DNA from: PLA3 sp964592235
Lineage (GTDB): Bacteria; Planctomycetota; Phycisphaerae; UBA1845; UTPLA1
Assembly (NCBI GenBank): GCA_964592235.1
Contig: CAZQCF010000011.1
Coordinates: 35,870 to 99,869, forward strand
DNA length: 64,000 nucleotides
Direction of reading: 5' to 3'
Shown here: piece after piece, positions 37,020 to 45,198 of the stretch
Layout of the letters: the number at the start of each line of letters is the position of its first letter
Numbering within the stretch: position 1 is the first letter of the stretch
Notes under the pieces: generated by a model
What the model was told of the DNA's origin: nothing
Database searches by the model: none
What the model saw: the letters and a program-made list of their open reading frames with translations, nothing else
Position numbers and translations under genes: made by a program

Positions 37020-37646
37020 ATGAATCGCCCTGACAAACCGCCCGACGCCGGAAACCTCGACGCGTGGCGCGAATTCGCGATGGCGTACCTTCGTGCCCAA
37101 TGGCCGAACGATGCGCCGAGCGAATTGGAAACGCCGACGGTGTTCCCGCGTTCGCCGCTGGAGGGCGAGGGGGCCGTGGTGATCTACTCATTTACGTCCG
37201 CGCGGGCGGCGGCGGGGGGCGATCCGCGGATGTACGTTGTCGTCGGCGCGACGGAATCGAATTACTACCCGAACTACGGCTTGCCGGTCGATGACGCGTT
37301 CAGCCTGCACCTTGGCACGCGGTTCATGCTGGTGATGGGCATTGGTCAGCACGAGTCCGATGGCGGCGATTCGTACGACGCGGAGGATGACGCGCGACGA
37401 ATCGTGTCGCGCGTTTCGAGCACCGCGCCCGTGGAGGACGTTCGAATCGCGGCGCAGTTCAACGTGGAAGGGCAGATTCATGCCGTGCTTTCGGCACGCG
37501 TGGCGGGGCGCATGGTGTACATCTTCGGGCGCGATGCGCCGACGGGGTTTGTGGATCGCGCCGATCTGCCGGCGCCGGTTGCGTATCGCCTGCACTTGGG
37601 GCGCGTGTTGCGCGCCGAGCCGGACCCGGATGCACCGCGGGAGTAA
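37020..37646 (+). CDS. hypothetical protein
   Basis: About 208 residues, soluble, acidic, no recognised domain. The C-terminal half alternates beta strands (VYIFGRDAPTGFVDRADL). A TATGAT box ends nine bases before the ATG at 37020 and no Shine-Dalgarno is present; ATG 37014 is two codons earlier. An open frame reaching 36921 is less likely because the -10 box falls inside it. Convergent with pilT. Confidence 0.6.
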   Translation: MNRPDKPPDAGNLDAWREFAMAYLRAQWPNDAPSELETPTVFPRSPLEGEGAVVIYSFTSARAAAGGDPRMYVVVGATESNYYPNYGLPVDDAFSLHLGTRFMLVMGIGQHESDGGDSYDAEDDARRIVSRVSSTAPVEDVRIAAQFNVEGQIHAVLSARVAGRMVYIFGRDAPTGFVDRADLPAPVAYRLHLGRVLRAEPDPDAPRE

Positions 37647-37675
37647 TTCCTGCGAAAGCGATTCGGCGGCATGCG

Positions 37676-37693
37676 GCGAGCAAGCTCGCCGGC
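37676..37693. terminator. bidirectional hairpin between two convergent genes
   Basis: CGGCGAGC-AA-GCTCGCCG is a near-perfect 8-bp palindrome between the stops at 37646 and 37717. No T tract; may act as an RNA 3' end protector or REP-like element. Confidence 0.4.
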
Positions 37694-37716
37694 TAGATGG
37701 CGTCGCACGGCTACTT

Positions 37717-38826
37717 TCAGCGTGTGCGGCTGATCATGGTGGAAGCGGTTGTCTTGATGCCGCGGAGCGTGCTGGCGAGCGCGTCGGGGTTCGGCGCGTT
37801 TTGCATGGCGACGTCCATGTAAACGAGTTCAGACTGCACCAGCCGGGCGAGCGACGTCGTGAAGGAGTGCATGCCTTCTTTCTCGCTTCCGGCGATGAGC
37901 GCGGGGATGTCCTGATCCTGCTCCTTGCGGATGATGTCTTTGCAGGTGGACGTGTTGAGCAGGACCTCGGTGGCCGGGACCAGCGCGCCTTCCGTGGTGC
38001 CCGGCAGAAGCCGCTGCACGCAGATGCCGCGCATGGCGTTGGCCAGCGCGCCGCGGACGAACTCGTGCTCGGCGCGGGGGAAGAACTCGAGAATGCGCGA
38101 GAACGCCTGCATCGCATCGGCGCTGTGAAGGCTACCAAACACAAGGTGGCCGGTTTCGGCGGCCTGGAGGGCGGCGGTCATGGTGAACTTGTCTCGCATT
38201 TCACCGATGAAGATCGTGTCAGGGTCCTGACGAACGATGTACTTCAACCCTTCGCCGTAATTGGAGATGTCGATGCCGATCTCGCGCTGGGAGATGATCG
38301 ACTTCTTGGGCTTGAAGACGAATTCGACGGGGTCTTCGATCGTTACGATGTTCTCCGAGCGCGTGGAGTTGATGTGCTCGATCATGGCGGCGAGCGTGGT
38401 GCTTTTCCCCGAACCCGTGACGCCGGCGACGATGATGATGCCGTCGTTGGAGCGGTCGATCAGCTGCCCGTAGATCGGCGGCAGGTGGAGCTGTTCGTAG
38501 CTGGGAATGACAGAGTTGACGCGCCGAATGGCCGCGTTCATTTTCGTGCCCGCGCGGAAAATATTGACCCGGAACCGGTCGCCGTCAGGCAGATCGCACG
38601 AAAAGTCCAGATCGCCGTGTTCGTCGTAGTAGGACCGCCGGGTCGGGGGAATAATCGCCGTCAGGCAGACGTCGATCTCCTCACCCGTCATGGGCGGCAT
38701 TTTGACGGCACGCAGATGCCCCCCGACGCGATACGTGGGGGGCAGGCCGGCCTTGAGATGGAGGTCCGACGCACCGTTGGTCTTCATCGCCCCCAGCAAC
38801 TGATGAATGCTGACCGGTCCTGCCAT
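37717..38826 (-). CDS. pilT: type IV pilus retraction ATPase PilT
   Basis: 369 residues, normal length. Hexameric ATPase that depolymerises type IV pili for twitching motility. Walker A GVTGSGKSTTLAAMI, Asp box VTIEDPVEF, Walker B DTIFIGEMRD and His box AETGHLVFGSLHS are intact; the N-terminal PAS-like domain starts LLGAMKTNGASDLHLKAG. The AIRNLIRE retraction motif is not obvious in the altered C-terminus (LASTLRGIKTT), so a PilT-like paralogue is possible. GGGAGGGA precedes the ATG. No other pilus genes are in the window. Confidence 0.9.
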   Translation of the reverse strand: MAGPVSIHQLLGAMKTNGASDLHLKAGLPPTYRVGGHLRAVKMPPMTGEEIDVCLTAIIPPTRRSYYDEHGDLDFSCDLPDGDRFRVNIFRAGTKMNAAIRRVNSVIPSYEQLHLPPIYGQLIDRSNDGIIIVAGVTGSGKSTTLAAMIEHINSTRSENIVTIEDPVEFVFKPKKSIISQREIGIDISNYGEGLKYIVRQDPDTIFIGEMRDKFTMTAALQAAETGHLVFGSLHSADAMQAFSRILEFFPRAEHEFVRGALANAMRGICVQRLLPGTTEGALVPATEVLLNTSTCKDIIRKEQDQDIPALIAGSEKEGMHSFTTSLARLVQSELVYMDVAMQNAPNPDALASTLRGIKTTASTMISRTR

Positions 38827-38862
38827 GGGTCCATCCCTCCCTCAAGACAATTCTAGGTGGAA

Positions 38863-38952
38863 CCGAACAAACCTTCATTTGTGTGGAACAGGCTAATAGC
38901 CTGTGTCTGACTGGCTAATAGCCGGTCCCACACTTGTTGATTCTTGTGCATC
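38863..38952 (-). repeat. two-hairpin interspersed repeat, copy A
   Basis: About 90 bases with terminal GTGTGG/CCCACAC arms and two inner palindromes, ACAGGCTA-A-TAGCCTGT and CTGGCTAATAGCCGG. Read on the minus strand it aligns with copy B at 41759-41849 over its whole length with few mismatches, including the flanking TTTGTTCGG end. Lies between pilT and miaB. Confidence 0.75.
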
Positions 38953-38976
38953 CTGCGAAACTTTCTGCGGTCCTAC

Positions 38977-40548
38977 TTAGGTCGCGCAGCTCGACGGCAG
39001 CACGGCGAGCGAGAGGCGCGCCGGATGTTGATCGCCGCTTGCATCGTCGCGTCTCGGCGGGTCCGTCTCGCCGGCGAGATCGCCGTGCATCGTGTAGGGC
39101 GTGACGGCTGTGACGCGCACCGGCACGATGCGACCGATCAGGTCGGCGCGGCCGCTGAAGACAACGATCTGATCGCCGGATGTCCGCCCGACGAGCTGGC
39201 CGGCGAATGCGGCGCGGCGCTCATCCGGGGCAGCGACCTCGCCGCCGCGGTCTTGTTCGGATTCCTGCGCCTGGATGGCGCGTTTGCTGGGGCCTTCGAC
39301 GAGCACATCCACGACGCGGCCGATCATCGCGCGATGATTGGCGAGGCTGATATCGGCCTGCACCGCGAGCATGTCGTTGTTTCGACGGCGCTTGACGGCT
39401 TCGGGCACGTCGTCGGGCAGGCGGTCGTGGGCCGTCGTGCCCGGGCGTGTCGAGTACTTGAATATGTAGCAATTCTTGTATTTGCAATGCCGCAGCAGGT
39501 CGAGGCTGGCGGCGAAGTCGGCCTCGCTCTCGCCGGAGAAGCCGACGATCATGTCGCCGGAGATGCAGACATCGGGCATGGCCGCCCGGGCGCGGTCGAT
39601 GAAGGCGAGGTACTGTTCGACCGTGTAGCCGCGGTTCATGCGCTTCAGCACCGGGTTGCTGCCGCTCTGTGCGGGGACGTGCAGGTAGCGGCAGATGCGC
39701 GGTGATTCGGCCATCACCTGCAATGCCTCGTCGGTGAAATCGCGCGGGTAGCTGGTGACAAAGCGGAGCCGCGGTAGCTCGGGCACTTCGTCGTGCACGC
39801 GCCGCAGCAGCGCGGCGAACGATGTCTCATGCCCGGCGTCATCGACATGGTGATAATGGTTGACTGTCTGGCCCAGCAGCGTCACTTCCATGACACCCGC
39901 CGCGGCGAGACGGCGCACCTCGTCCACGATCTGATCGGCCGGGCGGTGCACCTCCGGCCCGCGTGTGTATGGGACGACGCAAAACGTGCAATACTTGTTG
40001 CACCCGCGCGTGATGCGCACGTAGGCCTGGTGCCGGCCGAAAACGCGCGGCATGGCGACGTGCGACTCCAGCCCCAGCGCGCGGCCCGAATCAAGCGATT
40101 CGAGATCATCGTGCTGCGCCAGCGTGTGAACCGGTGTGGAATGATCGCGCAAGCGGCCCGACAGCGCCACGGCGCGCTCGCGCCGCGCTTGCACGTCGCT
40201 GATCAGCGCCGGCAGGCGATGCAACTCCGACGGGCCGCAGAGGATGTCCACCATCGGCGCCCGCTCGAGCAGGCTCTCGCCGTCGCGCTCCGCCATGCAA
40301 CCGATGACGGCGACAATCTGTTCGGGATTGCGCCCGCGGCTGCGCTTGAGCTGGCCCAGGCGCGACCAGACCTTGTCTTCCGCGTGCTGGCGTACCGAGC
40401 AGGTGTTGATGACAACGACCCCCGCGCGGTGCAGGTCGTCGGTCGGCTCGTAGCCGGTCGCACGCAGCGAGCCGAAGACCAACTCGCTGTCCAGCACGTT
40501 CATCTGGCAGCCCATGGTCTCAAGGTAGATGGTCGGGCGCGAGGTCAT
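38977..40548 (-). CDS. miaB: tRNA-2-methylthio-N6-dimethylallyladenosine synthase
   Basis: 523 residues (usual 440-480). Radical-SAM methylthiotransferase acting on A37 of tRNAs reading UNN codons. N-terminal Fe-S cysteines in MGCQMNVLDSE, NTCSVRQHAEDKV and IGCMAER; radical-SAM cluster RGCNKYCTFCVVPYTRG; C-terminal TRAM domain (about 400-500) with VDVLVEG and GRTSGDQIVVF. The last 60 residues continue past TRAM with HGDLAGETDPPRRDD, an extra tail. ATG 40548 overlaps the upstream gene's stop by four bases (ATGA), indicating coupling. Confidence 0.94.
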   Translation of the reverse strand: MTSRPTIYLETMGCQMNVLDSELVFGSLRATGYEPTDDLHRAGVVVINTCSVRQHAEDKVWSRLGQLKRSRGRNPEQIVAVIGCMAERDGESLLERAPMVDILCGPSELHRLPALISDVQARRERAVALSGRLRDHSTPVHTLAQHDDLESLDSGRALGLESHVAMPRVFGRHQAYVRITRGCNKYCTFCVVPYTRGPEVHRPADQIVDEVRRLAAAGVMEVTLLGQTVNHYHHVDDAGHETSFAALLRRVHDEVPELPRLRFVTSYPRDFTDEALQVMAESPRICRYLHVPAQSGSNPVLKRMNRGYTVEQYLAFIDRARAAMPDVCISGDMIVGFSGESEADFAASLDLLRHCKYKNCYIFKYSTRPGTTAHDRLPDDVPEAVKRRRNNDMLAVQADISLANHRAMIGRVVDVLVEGPSKRAIQAQESEQDRGGEVAAPDERRAAFAGQLVGRTSGDQIVVFSGRADLIGRIVPVRVTAVTPYTMHGDLAGETDPPRRDDASGDQHPARLSLAVLPSSCAT

Positions 40549-41117
40549 GGCTGCTTTGCCTCCGCCTGGCGCGACGTACTGGATGGCGATACCTGCGTCG
40601 TGGAAGGGCTTGCGATCGAATTGAGACGCTTCATCGCGGCGTCGCGCAGATTCTTCGGCGTCGACTTGTGCGCGGCGCACTCGCGATAAAGCTCCATCGC
40701 CTTCGCCGGACGCTTCAGGGCTTCATATGACTTCGCCGCCCAGTAGAGCGCAGCTCCGGCGTTCGGACTGTCCGGCGTCAGGATCACCAGCCGCATGGCC
40801 GTCAGCCCCGCGCGGGTTGCCTGATCGCGCGCCAGCGCCAACTCGCACTCAAAGAGCTGCCACGCCTCGCGCTCGGCCTGTTGTCGGACGCGCAGGCCTG
40901 CCTTGAGCATCGCTTCAGCGCGGTCGTAATACGTGGCGCGAAGCGCCGTGCGGGCCTGCTGCCTTAGGTCGGCCGATTCCTTCGCGGACGACGGCGTCTG
41001 CACGGTCGGCGACGCGGGGCGCTTGCGCGGTGCGGCCGGGGCATTTTGAAACGCAGTCGCCTGTGCGACCAACAGCACCGCAAACGCGACCGCAGCCAAT
41101 GGGAGCGTGGTTCTCAC
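40545..41117 (-). CDS. secreted TPR-type protein
   Basis: 190 residues starting at GTG. Signal peptide (about 3-22, LPLAAVAFAVLLVAQATA). The mature part has helix pairs of TPR type: TALRATYYDRAEAMLKAGLR, AREQAEREAWQLF..., ALYWAAKSYEALKRPAKAME LYRE. The role is unknown; TPR proteins of this length are often envelope scaffold subunits. The promoter -10 box (41124-41129) ends six bases before the GTG, and no Shine-Dalgarno exists, so the mRNA is probably leaderless. miaB overlaps its stop by four bases. Confidence 0.7.
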   Translation of the reverse strand: MRTTLPLAAVAFAVLLVAQATAFQNAPAAPRKRPASPTVQTPSSAKESADLRQQARTALRATYYDRAEAMLKAGLRVRQQAEREAWQLFECELALARDQATRAGLTAMRLVILTPDSPNAGAALYWAAKSYEALKRPAKAMELYRECAAHKSTPKNLRDAAMKRLNSIASPSTTQVSPSSTSRQAEAKQP

Positions 41118-41123
41118 CCGAAT

Positions 41124-41153
41124 ATGGTAACTTGCGACGGTGGAGAGGGTCAA
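41124..41153 (-). promoter_or_regulatory. promoter of the TPR-miaB operon
   Basis: On the minus strand TTGACC (41148-41153), 18-base spacer, TACCAT (41124-41129). Transcription would begin at or one base from the GTG at 41117, giving a leaderless mRNA. Confidence 0.5.
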
Positions 41154-41203
41154 CGCGTGCGGTGGTTGAGGCGCGATAACACGCCGCTTAGCATCCATAC
41201 GCC

Positions 41204-41734
41204 ATGCGAATTCGACCCGCGACAACCCGAATCCAGTTGAGTGCCCTGACATTCTTCGTCGGCACAGCTTCGCTGCTGGCGGCGGCGGGGTGCCATGAGC
41301 CGCGACATCAGTATGGCGTCATGCCGCAGGACGGCGAAGAACTTCCAATTCTCGATCTGGTGACCGGCACGCATTCGCACGAAACGCAGGGGATGCAGGT
41401 CGTGATTCGCGATGCGCCGACACTGGCCCAGGTGCCGATCGTCGATGTCCCGGTGGACTTCGCGTCGCAGATGCTGCTCGTGGTGACGCTGGGTCGCGTC
41501 ACGTCGGACCAGTACCTGGTGACCATCGACCGCGTCTGGCGCGAAGGGGGGAGGCTGCGCGTGAAGACGACCGTTCAGACGCCGCCGCCGGGCGCGCCGG
41601 TCGCGATGGCCAGCCCGTATTGCATCGCCGTCGTGCCGCGTTGTGACTTGAATGTGGCAGGGTTCTCGCCGCGGCCGCCGACGCGAACGCGCTCGTGGGA
41701 GCAGAGCACGCCGCCGGAGAAGCTGGGTGGTTAA
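41204..41734 (+). CDS. lipoprotein with PrcB C-terminal-like domain
   Basis: 176 residues. Signal with lipobox LAAAGC (Cys30). Residues about 85-155 (VDFASQMLLVVTLGRVTSDQYLVTIDRVWREG ... split here for length) follow the PrcB_C pattern 'DF....vl.v..G....gy.v.i..v.....l.V......P'. PrcB is a partner of the treponemal dentilisin protease, but the domain is widespread in lipoproteins of unknown role. Divergent from the TPR-miaB operon with about 86 bases between starts. Confidence 0.7.
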   Translation: MRIRPATTRIQLSALTFFVGTASLLAAAGCHEPRHQYGVMPQDGEELPILDLVTGTHSHETQGMQVVIRDAPTLAQVPIVDVPVDFASQMLLVVTLGRVTSDQYLVTIDRVWREGGRLRVKTTVQTPPPGAPVAMASPYCIAVVPRCDLNVAGFSPRPPTRTRSWEQSTPPEKLGG

Positions 41735-41758
41735 GTAGAACCGTAAAATGGATTGAAT

Positions 41759-41849
41759 GATGCGCAGAAATAAGAAAGTGTGGGACCGGCTAATAGCCGG
41801 TCTGACCCAGGCGATTAGCCTGTGCCACACAACATGAAAGTTTGTACGG
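41759..41849 (+). repeat. two-hairpin interspersed repeat, copy B
   Basis: GTGTGGGACCGGCTAATAGC begins the core, followed by a second palindrome with GGCGATTAGCCTGTG and CCACAC at the end. Inverted relative to copy A (38863-38952). Sits 25 bases after the PrcB-like gene stop and ends a few bases before the stop of the convergent small gene. Confidence 0.75.
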
Positions 41850-41855
41850 GTCAAC

Positions 41856-42104
41856 TTAGAGCTTCGTCACCTGCGTCTCATCATTCACGACGAGTTCGAC
41901 CAATTCGCCATCGTCGCGCTTCAGCAGGATGCGTTGCAACCACAACTTGTCGTTTTTGCCGTGGGCGAACCACGAGCCGGTGGGTTTGGATCGCACCGCC
42001 TGCACCGTGCCCTCGACCTTCGTCTGCCAGGCGCCCTCGCGTGTGCGGATCGTCTGCGTGATGCGCACGCGATCGTTCGGCTTGCATTCATTGAGATCTG
42101 ACAT
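41856..42104 (-). CDS. conserved-looking small hypothetical protein
   Basis: 82 residues, beta-rich and soluble: NDRVRITQTIRTREGAWQ, VEGTVQAVRSKPTGSWFAHG, DKLWLQRILLKRDDGELVEL. The pattern suggests a single small beta-barrel of SH3/OB type that could bind nucleic acid or another ligand. ATG 42104 is preferred to one six codons upstream. No named family recognised with certainty. Confidence 0.65.
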   Translation of the reverse strand: MSDLNECKPNDRVRITQTIRTREGAWQTKVEGTVQAVRSKPTGSWFAHGKNDKLWLQRILLKRDDGELVELVVNDETQVTKL

Positions 42105-42338
42105 GGCAATTTCTCGTACCACCGCGAATGCATCCCACGCGGCTTGCCGTTCCGCGGGATGGCTGTGGTGCCTGTTCGAATCCTACCGCGCGAACCACGC
42201 AGCGGCCACATTCTTCGGTCGCGGTCGCCGCATGCTTGACCTAATCCGTGCTTCGCACAAAAATGCGGCGATTCGGGGCCGCGCCCGGCGGCCCTGCGCC
42301 TCGCGGACCTTGTAACCATTTGAAAGCCCTGTCCCGCG

Positions 42339-43271
42339 ATGTCAACGCCCGCTGTCAGCGTCATCATTCCGACCTTTGAGCGGGGCGACCTTCTCGTCGA
42401 GGCGCTGGACAGCGTCGCCGCTCAAACTTTCACTGACTACGAAGTACTCGTCATCAACGACGGCTCCACCGAAGACATCGCCGCGCGCGTCGCGGGCCAC
42501 CCCGCGCGACCGTGCGTCATCCAGCAAGCCCACGCCGGGCCGGGCAAAGCGCGCAACCGTGGCATGGCCGAGGCGCGCGCGCCGATTGTTGCCTTCCTCG
42601 ACAGTGATGATTTGTGGCTGCCGACCAAGCTGGAGCGGTTCATGGCGGCGCTGGCGACGCCCGGCGGCCCGCGCATCTGGTACGGCCCGATGAGCCCGAT
42701 GGACGCCCGGCGGCAACCGGTGCGAGGGCGCACCAAAGATTGCTACGAAGGCGACATCACCGAGCGGTTGTTCTGCAAGAGTTTTGTCCACGTGCCGACG
42801 GTCGTGTGCGACCGGGCGATGCTGATCGACGCCGGCGGGTTTGAAGAATCGCTGCCGGTCTGCGAGGACTACGCCCTGTGGCTGCGCGTGTCGGCGGTGC
42901 AGCCGTTCGGGTTGATTCCCGAGGCGCTGGCGCTGCGTCGATTGCACGGCGGGCGGTTGAGTAAATCAGACATGAGTCGAAATGTCGCGGTGAAGGCGCG
43001 GATGCTCGAGCGGTTCTATCGCTCGGCGCCGGGGGCGAAAAAGCTCGATCGCGGCATCGCCGAGGCGCGGCTGGCGCGGGTGTACCTCGCGGCGGCGCGG
43101 GCGGCCTTCTTCGCGGGGAGTTTTTCCGAGGCGGCGGCGCTGTGCGCCAAGGCGCGCGAGTTCGGCGGTTCGCCGCTCCGCGCGGGACCCATTCATTTCA
43201 TAGCGAATATTCTGCAACGCGTCGCAAAAAAGCCGACGGATTGCAATCCGTCTGCCTCCAGCGTCAGGTAG
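42339..43271 (+). CDS. family 2 glycosyltransferase
   Basis: 310 residues. GT-A fold: VSVIIPTFERGDLLVEALDS, VLVINDGSTED, GPGKARNRGMAEA, and AFLDSDDLWLPTKLE with the DxD-like metal site, then CEDYALWLRVS. Inverting transferase of GT2 probably adding a sugar to a surface glycan. The C-terminal 60 residues are helical. The last ten codons run through the palindrome GACGGATTGCAATCCGTC (43235-43252), so the original stop may have lain earlier and the tail may come from repeat insertion. Confidence 0.9.
   Translation: MSTPAVSVIIPTFERGDLLVEALDSVAAQTFTDYEVLVINDGSTEDIAARVAGHPARPCVIQQAHAGPGKARNRGMAEARAPIVAFLDSDDLWLPTKLERFMAALATPGGPRIWYGPMSPMDARRQPVRGRTKDCYEGDITERLFCKSFVHVPTVVCDRAMLIDAGGFEESLPVCEDYALWLRVSAVQPFGLIPEALALRRLHGGRLSKSDMSRNVAVKARMLERFYRSAPGAKKLDRGIAEARLARVYLAAARAAFFAGSFSEAAALCAKAREFGGSPLRAGPIHFIANILQRVAKKPTDCNPSASSVR
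43235..43252. repeat. 18-bp perfect palindrome, copy 1
   Basis: GACGGATTGCAATCCGTC, also found at 60071-60088. Here it codes for residues near the glycosyltransferase C-terminus (PTDCNPS). Confidence 0.7.
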
Positions 43272-43301
43272 ATATGGACGGCGAGAGTCAGGCTTACTCG
43301 C

Positions 43302-43910
43302 TCACCCGATCATCAGAAACTCTTTCATGTGCTTGTCGTACATCTCCTGCGCCGCCGGGTCGAACATCGGCAGCCGCAGCTCGTTGATTACTTTCGTGCC
43401 CATGCCGACCCATTCCTTCCAGCACTTCGTGCAGACCGTCGCGAGAATCTCCTCGCCCAGCGGGCCTTTGAACGGCCGGCGCTCCATCTTCGGCCCCGGC
43501 GCGCCGCAGCGTCGGCACGAGAATCCGTCGGTCGCCGCGATCGTGCCGCCGGTTGACGCGTCGGCCCGCTTCTCCGCCACGGTGGGCACGTCCGCGCCGA
43601 TCGACGTGAGCAATTCGCCCATCGCTTTCATCGGCATGAGATCGCCCTTGCGATGCGCGATGCGATAGCCGTTGGTCAGCGTCTGGACCGCGAGGTCCTT
43701 GTGGCCCGTGGCGATCTGCACGCGCCCGAGCATCTCATACGCCTTGGAGTGCTGGCTGTTCACCGCGAGCACGCGCTGAAAGCACGGCCCGGCGTCGGCC
43801 GCACGCCCCGCGTCGAGCAGCGCCGTGCCGAGGCTGAACTGGGCCATGTCGTCGTTGGGGTTCTGCTCGACCAGTTTTTGAAATTGTGCGATCTTCGCGT
43901 CGTCGGCCAT
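43302..43910 (-). CDS. TPR protein fused to YggX-like Fe(2+)-trafficking domain
   Basis: 202 residues. Residues about 1-95 hold two or three TPR helices (ADDAKIAQFQKLVEQNPNDD, LGTALLDAGRAADAGPCFQR). A Cys pair CRRCGAPG at about 127 is followed by CTKCWKEWVGMGTKVINE and a helix LRLPMFDPAAQEMYDKHMKEFL, which matches the C-terminal half of YggX, the small Fe-trafficking and oxidative-damage protein. Instead of one Cys, a CxxC...CxxC set is present that may bind Fe or Zn. Start at ATG 43910; the upstream open frame overlaps the neighbour. Found as a fusion rather than a free YggX. Confidence 0.75.
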   Translation of the reverse strand: MADDAKIAQFQKLVEQNPNDDMAQFSLGTALLDAGRAADAGPCFQRVLAVNSQHSKAYEMLGRVQIATGHKDLAVQTLTNGYRIAHRKGDLMPMKAMGELLTSIGADVPTVAEKRADASTGGTIAATDGFSCRRCGAPGPKMERRPFKGPLGEEILATVCTKCWKEWVGMGTKVINELRLPMFDPAAQEMYDKHMKEFLMIG

Positions 43911-44065
43911 GGTTGGCGGCTCCGGTTGATTCTTGTTTGGATGATTTCTCCGGGATTGTAGCGTGTGGAGTTTTGTTGGGCGAGCGGGACTGGGACAGGC
44001 GTGGCATCGCGGGGCGAAGTCCGCAGGGTGCGTCCCGGGCGCACCGAACGTGTTGATTCCCCGCG

Positions 44066-45193
44066 TCATGCGAAATCCGACAACTGTTCGACCGTCGGCG
44101 GTTTGATTGGGCTGCACCAGGCGCGGAGGATGATATCCATTTCTATCGGCGTGACGCTCAGCCAGCCCCTTTGTTGACCATCAGAAACATGAATCGTCCA
44201 CAGCCGGTATCGCGAATGAACACAGAGCATGATGCTTCTGGCTGCGTCAAACAAATGAAGGTCCGTCATGCCGCGCTTCGCCGCGGTACGCAGCAACAGC
44301 CCACCCGGCAGCATCAACCATTGTTGCTTGTAGTTTTTGTTGTTTCGAGCGGGGAAACACAGCAACATCAGGAACCAGAGTGACCAGAAAGCGAAATTAA
44401 ATGACGGTTGACCGATAGTCACCCATTCGATTACACCGATTCCGAGGAACAACAATCCCATCAGTACGATAGGATACCCACCTCGCAACCGGATGTTTCG
44501 TTGAACCGCCGGCGGCAGAATCGATTCACGGAAAGTGTGCGTTGGAGTCGCAGATTGGCTCGATGCGAGCGATGATCCAGGGGATTCGGCGAGTTCGCGA
44601 AAGCCGGGATTGGATTCATCAATCAACATCGGCTCAAACGTTACGTGAAGTGGTGTAATCGGTTGTGGCTTGGGTTTCTTCCAAAGGCGAAAGACGTTTC
44701 CCGTAAAGCTCGAAGTTGCATAGTGAGATGTTGCTCGTGACAAGACATTGTTCTCATTTATGAAGAGAGTACCAGTCGCGATAGCTATGAACGTGTTAAC
44801 CGGATTGCCGCCGTCCGGGCCGGCCAAGAGTTTTTCTAATCCTCGCAATTCGCTGCGGCGCGTCATAAGCATGAATCCCGCCACTATTCCGGCGATTGGT
44901 ATACCGATCATGATTCCCCGAACAACAGGCGGTACTTGTGGTAACATTCTCGATGTGATTACTATCCAGGCAGAAACGACAAACATCGACAGAATTGCAA
45001 TCGCACACCCGGACCATCCGATTCGGACGTCGGACAATTCATGGCAATAAACGTCATGCACATTTCTCTCGCCCGCGCAGGTGACACTCGCCGCGGCACT
45101 AGCCGGTCGGTTTAATCCCTCTCCAGCAGGCGCGGGTGCGCCGTTGCTTTGATCAGGTTCGCCGACAATCTCTCGCAGTCGTTCCATGTCCAT
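44066..45193 (-). CDS. hypothetical membrane protein, tandem paralogue A
   Basis: 375 residues, four hydrophobic segments (about 60-82, 92-110, 232-250, 255-275). Similar to the next gene upstream: both have an RLWKKPK/RLWKHKP..H.TFEP.LIDE block, a second block from QWLMLPGGLLLRT, and near-identical last 16 residues CSPIKPPTVEQLSDF. The C-terminal 120 residues look like a membrane-associated PH-like beta domain. GC is clearly lower than the surrounding genes (25 of 60 in 44701-44760). Start ATG 45193 lies five bases after the upstream stop. Function unknown. Confidence 0.7.
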   Translation of the reverse strand: MDMERLREIVGEPDQSNGAPAPAGEGLNRPASAAASVTCAGERNVHDVYCHELSDVRIGWSGCAIAILSMFVVSAWIVITSRMLPQVPPVVRGIMIGIPIAGIVAGFMLMTRRSELRGLEKLLAGPDGGNPVNTFIAIATGTLFINENNVLSRATSHYATSSFTGNVFRLWKKPKPQPITPLHVTFEPMLIDESNPGFRELAESPGSSLASSQSATPTHTFRESILPPAVQRNIRLRGGYPIVLMGLLFLGIGVIEWVTIGQPSFNFAFWSLWFLMLLCFPARNNKNYKQQWLMLPGGLLLRTAAKRGMTDLHLFDAARSIMLCVHSRYRLWTIHVSDGQQRGWLSVTPIEMDIILRAWCSPIKPPTVEQLSDFA

Positions 45194-45198
45194 CGGCG

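Noticed and set aside
37342..38856. 504-codon frame overlapping the 37020 gene and pilT
   Set aside because: Out of frame with the first gene and antisense to pilT, which is unmistakable.
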